Under the pieces are notes generated by a model that saw nothing but the letters and a program-made list of their open reading frames with translations, was not told the origin of the DNA and did not search any database. Shown one piece after another: positions 62,508-64,000 of a stretch of DNA of 64,000 bases. This DNA is from Rhodococcus ruber (lineage in GTDB: Bacteria; Actinomycetota; Actinomycetes; Mycobacteriales; Mycobacteriaceae), in contig NZ_JAPWIJ010000002.1 of the NCBI RefSeq assembly GCF_027270735.1, positions 434,001 to 498,000 of the forward strand. Reading direction: 5' to 3'. How positions within the stretch are numbered: the first letter of the stretch is position 1; each line of letters starts with the position of its first letter. The translations under genes and the position numbers were made by a program.

Positions 62508-63541
62508 TCGCCATGACCCTCCGCTCACGTCTGCTCACCGTGGCCGCTGCCGCCGCGATCGCCGTCGGTCTCTCGTCACCCGTGGCGCATGCAGCACCGC
62601 CGGCCGGTCTCGGATTCACCGGCGGTGCGCCGTTCCTGACGCTCGACGACGCCACGCTGAACAACGAGCTCGGGGCCGGACGCGAGATCGGTGCGTCGTG
62701 GGTCCGAGTGGTTGTGAACTGGGCGGCAATCGAGACAGCACCGGGAGTGTTCGACTGGGGCAACACCGATCGCGTGATCAATGCTGCGACGGCGCAGGGT
62801 TACTCGGTACTGGCCGTGCTGGGCGGAACCCCCGGATGGGCGCAAGGTGGCGTCGCCTCCCCGCTGCCTGGCGCAGTTCCGTTGGATCCCAATACCTTCG
62901 GTGCGTTCGCGGGTGCGGCAGCAGCGCACCTCGGCGATCGTGTCGACAGCTACGAGGTGTGGAACGAGCCCAACATCCCCACCTTCTTCGCGCCCGTCGA
63001 CGCCGCCCGCTACACCGGCCTGCTTCGCGCCGCCTACCCCGCGATCCACAACGCCGACGCCGGAGCCACCGTGCTCAGCGCCGGGTTGGCCACCACCGTC
63101 AACTTCGGAGCTTGGACCGTTGCTCCGGTGACCTTCCTGCAACAGATGTACGCAGCAGGAGCAGGCGGGTTCATGGATGCCGTTGCGCTGCATCCCTATA
63201 CGTTCCCCTTCACCGTCGAGAACGACCCCAACGGCCAATGGGCGCAGGTGGATCAGGCCTACGGCACCATGGCGGCCAACGGCGACGGCGGCAAGAAGAT
63301 CTGGATCACCGAACTGGGCGCACCCACCGGCAACGGTCCGATGGCCGTCACCGAGGACGCACAGGCCGCGATCATCGGCTCGAGCCTGGCCAAGGCGTCG
63401 TCACTGCCGTACGTGGGCCCGGTCTTCGTGCACTCGCTGCGTGACTCGGGAACCGACCCCGCCGACTCGGAACAGAACTACGGACTGCTGCGCTCGGACT
63501 TCAGCGCCAAGCCGGCATACGACGTAGTGCGGGGCTCGTAA
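62504..63541 (+). CDS. Secreted glycoside hydrolase, short relative of 53544
   Basis: 345 residues from the ATG at 62504 (ATGA overlap); the ATG at 62513 has AGGATG upstream and is an alternative. Signal peptide to about residue 30 ('AHAAP'). TIM-barrel with 'YEVWNEPNI' (about 151-159, acid/base Glu) and 'WITELGAPT' (about 267-275, nucleophile Glu), as in clan GH-A. It lacks the C-terminal extra domain of its relative. Being the last gene of the operon, it may cut or edit the exported polymer. Converges with the fucose synthase gene. Confidence 0.87.
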   Translation: MIAMTLRSRLLTVAAAAAIAVGLSSPVAHAAPPAGLGFTGGAPFLTLDDATLNNELGAGREIGASWVRVVVNWAAIETAPGVFDWGNTDRVINAATAQGYSVLAVLGGTPGWAQGGVASPLPGAVPLDPNTFGAFAGAAAAHLGDRVDSYEVWNEPNIPTFFAPVDAARYTGLLRAAYPAIHNADAGATVLSAGLATTVNFGAWTVAPVTFLQQMYAAGAGGFMDAVALHPYTFPFTVENDPNGQWAQVDQAYGTMAANGDGGKKIWITELGAPTGNGPMAVTEDAQAAIIGSSLAKASSLPYVGPVFVHSLRDSGTDPADSEQNYGLLRSDFSAKPAYDVVRGS

Positions 63542-63555
63542 CCGAACCACAGCTA

Positions 63556-64000
63556 TCAGGTGCGTACCGTGTCGACGTGTTCGCGATACCACTCGACAGT
63601 GGAGGAAATTCCTTCCTCCAGGTCTATGCGCGGTGTCCACCCCGCATCCCGGAGCTTGCTGACATCGAGCAGTTTCTGGGGAGTGCCGTCGGGTTTGGAG
63701 GAATCCCACTCGGTGGTCCCCTCGTACCCGACGGCGGACGCGACGATTCCCGCGATTTCCTTGATCGTGGCATCTTCGCCGGTACCGACGTTCACCTGTT
63801 CAGGTCCGTCGTAATGCTCGAGCAGGTGGATGCAGGCAGATGCCATGTCGTCGACGTGCAAGAATTCGCGGCGTGGTGAGCCGCTGCCCCAGTTGGTCAC
63901 CGTCTCGACACCGTCGCGGCGCGCCTCGTCATAGCGACGGATGAGGGCAGGAAGCACGTGCGAACCCTTCGGCGAGAAGTTGTCGCCCGGGCCGTACAAG
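63556..64000 (-). CDS. fcl: GDP-L-fucose synthase, second copy (N-terminus beyond window)
   Basis: The C-terminal 148 codons are visible; the frame is open at the right edge. '[20 protein letters not shown]', '[12 protein letters not shown]', '[23 protein letters not shown]' and '[16 protein letters not shown]' match the first copy at 36171 nearly residue for residue. The catalytic Ser/Tyr/Lys region lies outside the window. With the dehydratases at 56591 and 57583 it would give the second locus its own GDP-fucose supply. Same strand as the first copy, so the two are direct repeats about 27 kb apart. Confidence 0.9.
   Translation of the reverse strand, partial: LYGPGDNFSPKGSHVLPALIRRYDEARRDGVETVTNWGSGSPRREFLHVDDMASACIHLLEHYDGPEQVNVGTGEDATIKEIAGIVASAVGYEGTTEWDSSKPDGTPQKLLDVSKLRDAGWTPRIDLEEGISSTVEWYREHVDTVRT

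Noticed and set aside
1..64000. CRISPR array, tRNA, rRNA, phage or plasmid replication genes
   Set aside because: No regularly spaced repeats, no RNA-gene signatures and no integrase, terminase or replication proteins were found when reading through; only the IS3 remnant represents mobile DNA.

Overview
The window is high-GC actinobacterial DNA with many GTG starts and tightly overlapping genes. It most likely comes from a mycolic-acid bacterium of the Nocardiaceae (Rhodococcus or a close relative): it encodes a cyclopropane-mycolic-acid-synthase-type methyltransferase, secretory-lipase-family lipoproteins, a DUF4012 protein and Wzz/tyrosine-kinase proteins of actinobacterial type. The assignment is inference; no rRNA or tRNA gene was seen. 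Almost everything encoded concerns a surface polysaccharide and its decoration, apart from one non-ribosomal peptide synthetase.

Layout. 1-4.2 kb: a duplicated gene fragment flanking a low-GC two-gene island (an unknown gene and an RmlC-like epimerase), then a kinase-less Wzz protein and a secreted serine protease. 4.2-15 kb (minus): a three-module NRPS (C-A-T x3, then TE) translationally coupled to a SAM-dependent CmaA-like methyltransferase. 15.2-18 kb (plus): a DUF4012 protein and a membrane-anchored SGNH hydrolase with hairpins in its leader. 18.6-36 kb: polysaccharide locus 1, with a Wzz/BY-kinase, an SGNH pseudogene cut by an IS3-type remnant, a Wzy-like polymerase, two acyltransferase-3 proteins, a WecG-type transferase, several glycosyltransferases including a fucosyltransferase-like GT11 protein, a Wzx flippase and a hexapeptide acyltransferase. 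Much of 23.5-36 kb is visibly less GC-rich than its surroundings, as expected for an exchanged serotype-type region. 36.2-43.6 kb: shared precursor and initiation genes: GDP-L-fucose synthase, GDP-mannose 4,6-dehydratase, UDP-glucose dehydrogenase and two paralogous polyprenyl sugar-phosphate transferases.

43.9-51.9 kb (minus): a compact seven-gene operon in which a degenerate tyrosine-kinase-like Wzz protein and a second Wzz protein are interleaved with three secretory-lipase lipoproteins, an acyltransferase-3 and a sialate-O-acetylesterase-like SGNH enzyme. 52-63.5 kb (plus): a second Wzy, a secreted glycoside hydrolase, then an eight-gene overlapping operon: glycosyltransferase, two GMD-like dehydratases, hexapeptide acyltransferase, glycosyltransferase, Wzx-like flippase, glycosyltransferase and a second secreted glycoside hydrolase. 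A second GDP-fucose synthase runs off the right edge.

Together the window encodes two side-by-side Wzx/Wzy-type assembly sets: initiating transferase, flippase, polymerase, chain-length regulator, and fucose and glucuronate precursors. The most unusual part is the lipase/Wzz operon. It may act on an acylated, possibly fatty-acid-bearing, fucose- and glucuronate-containing exopolysaccharide of the kind known chemically from rhodococci.
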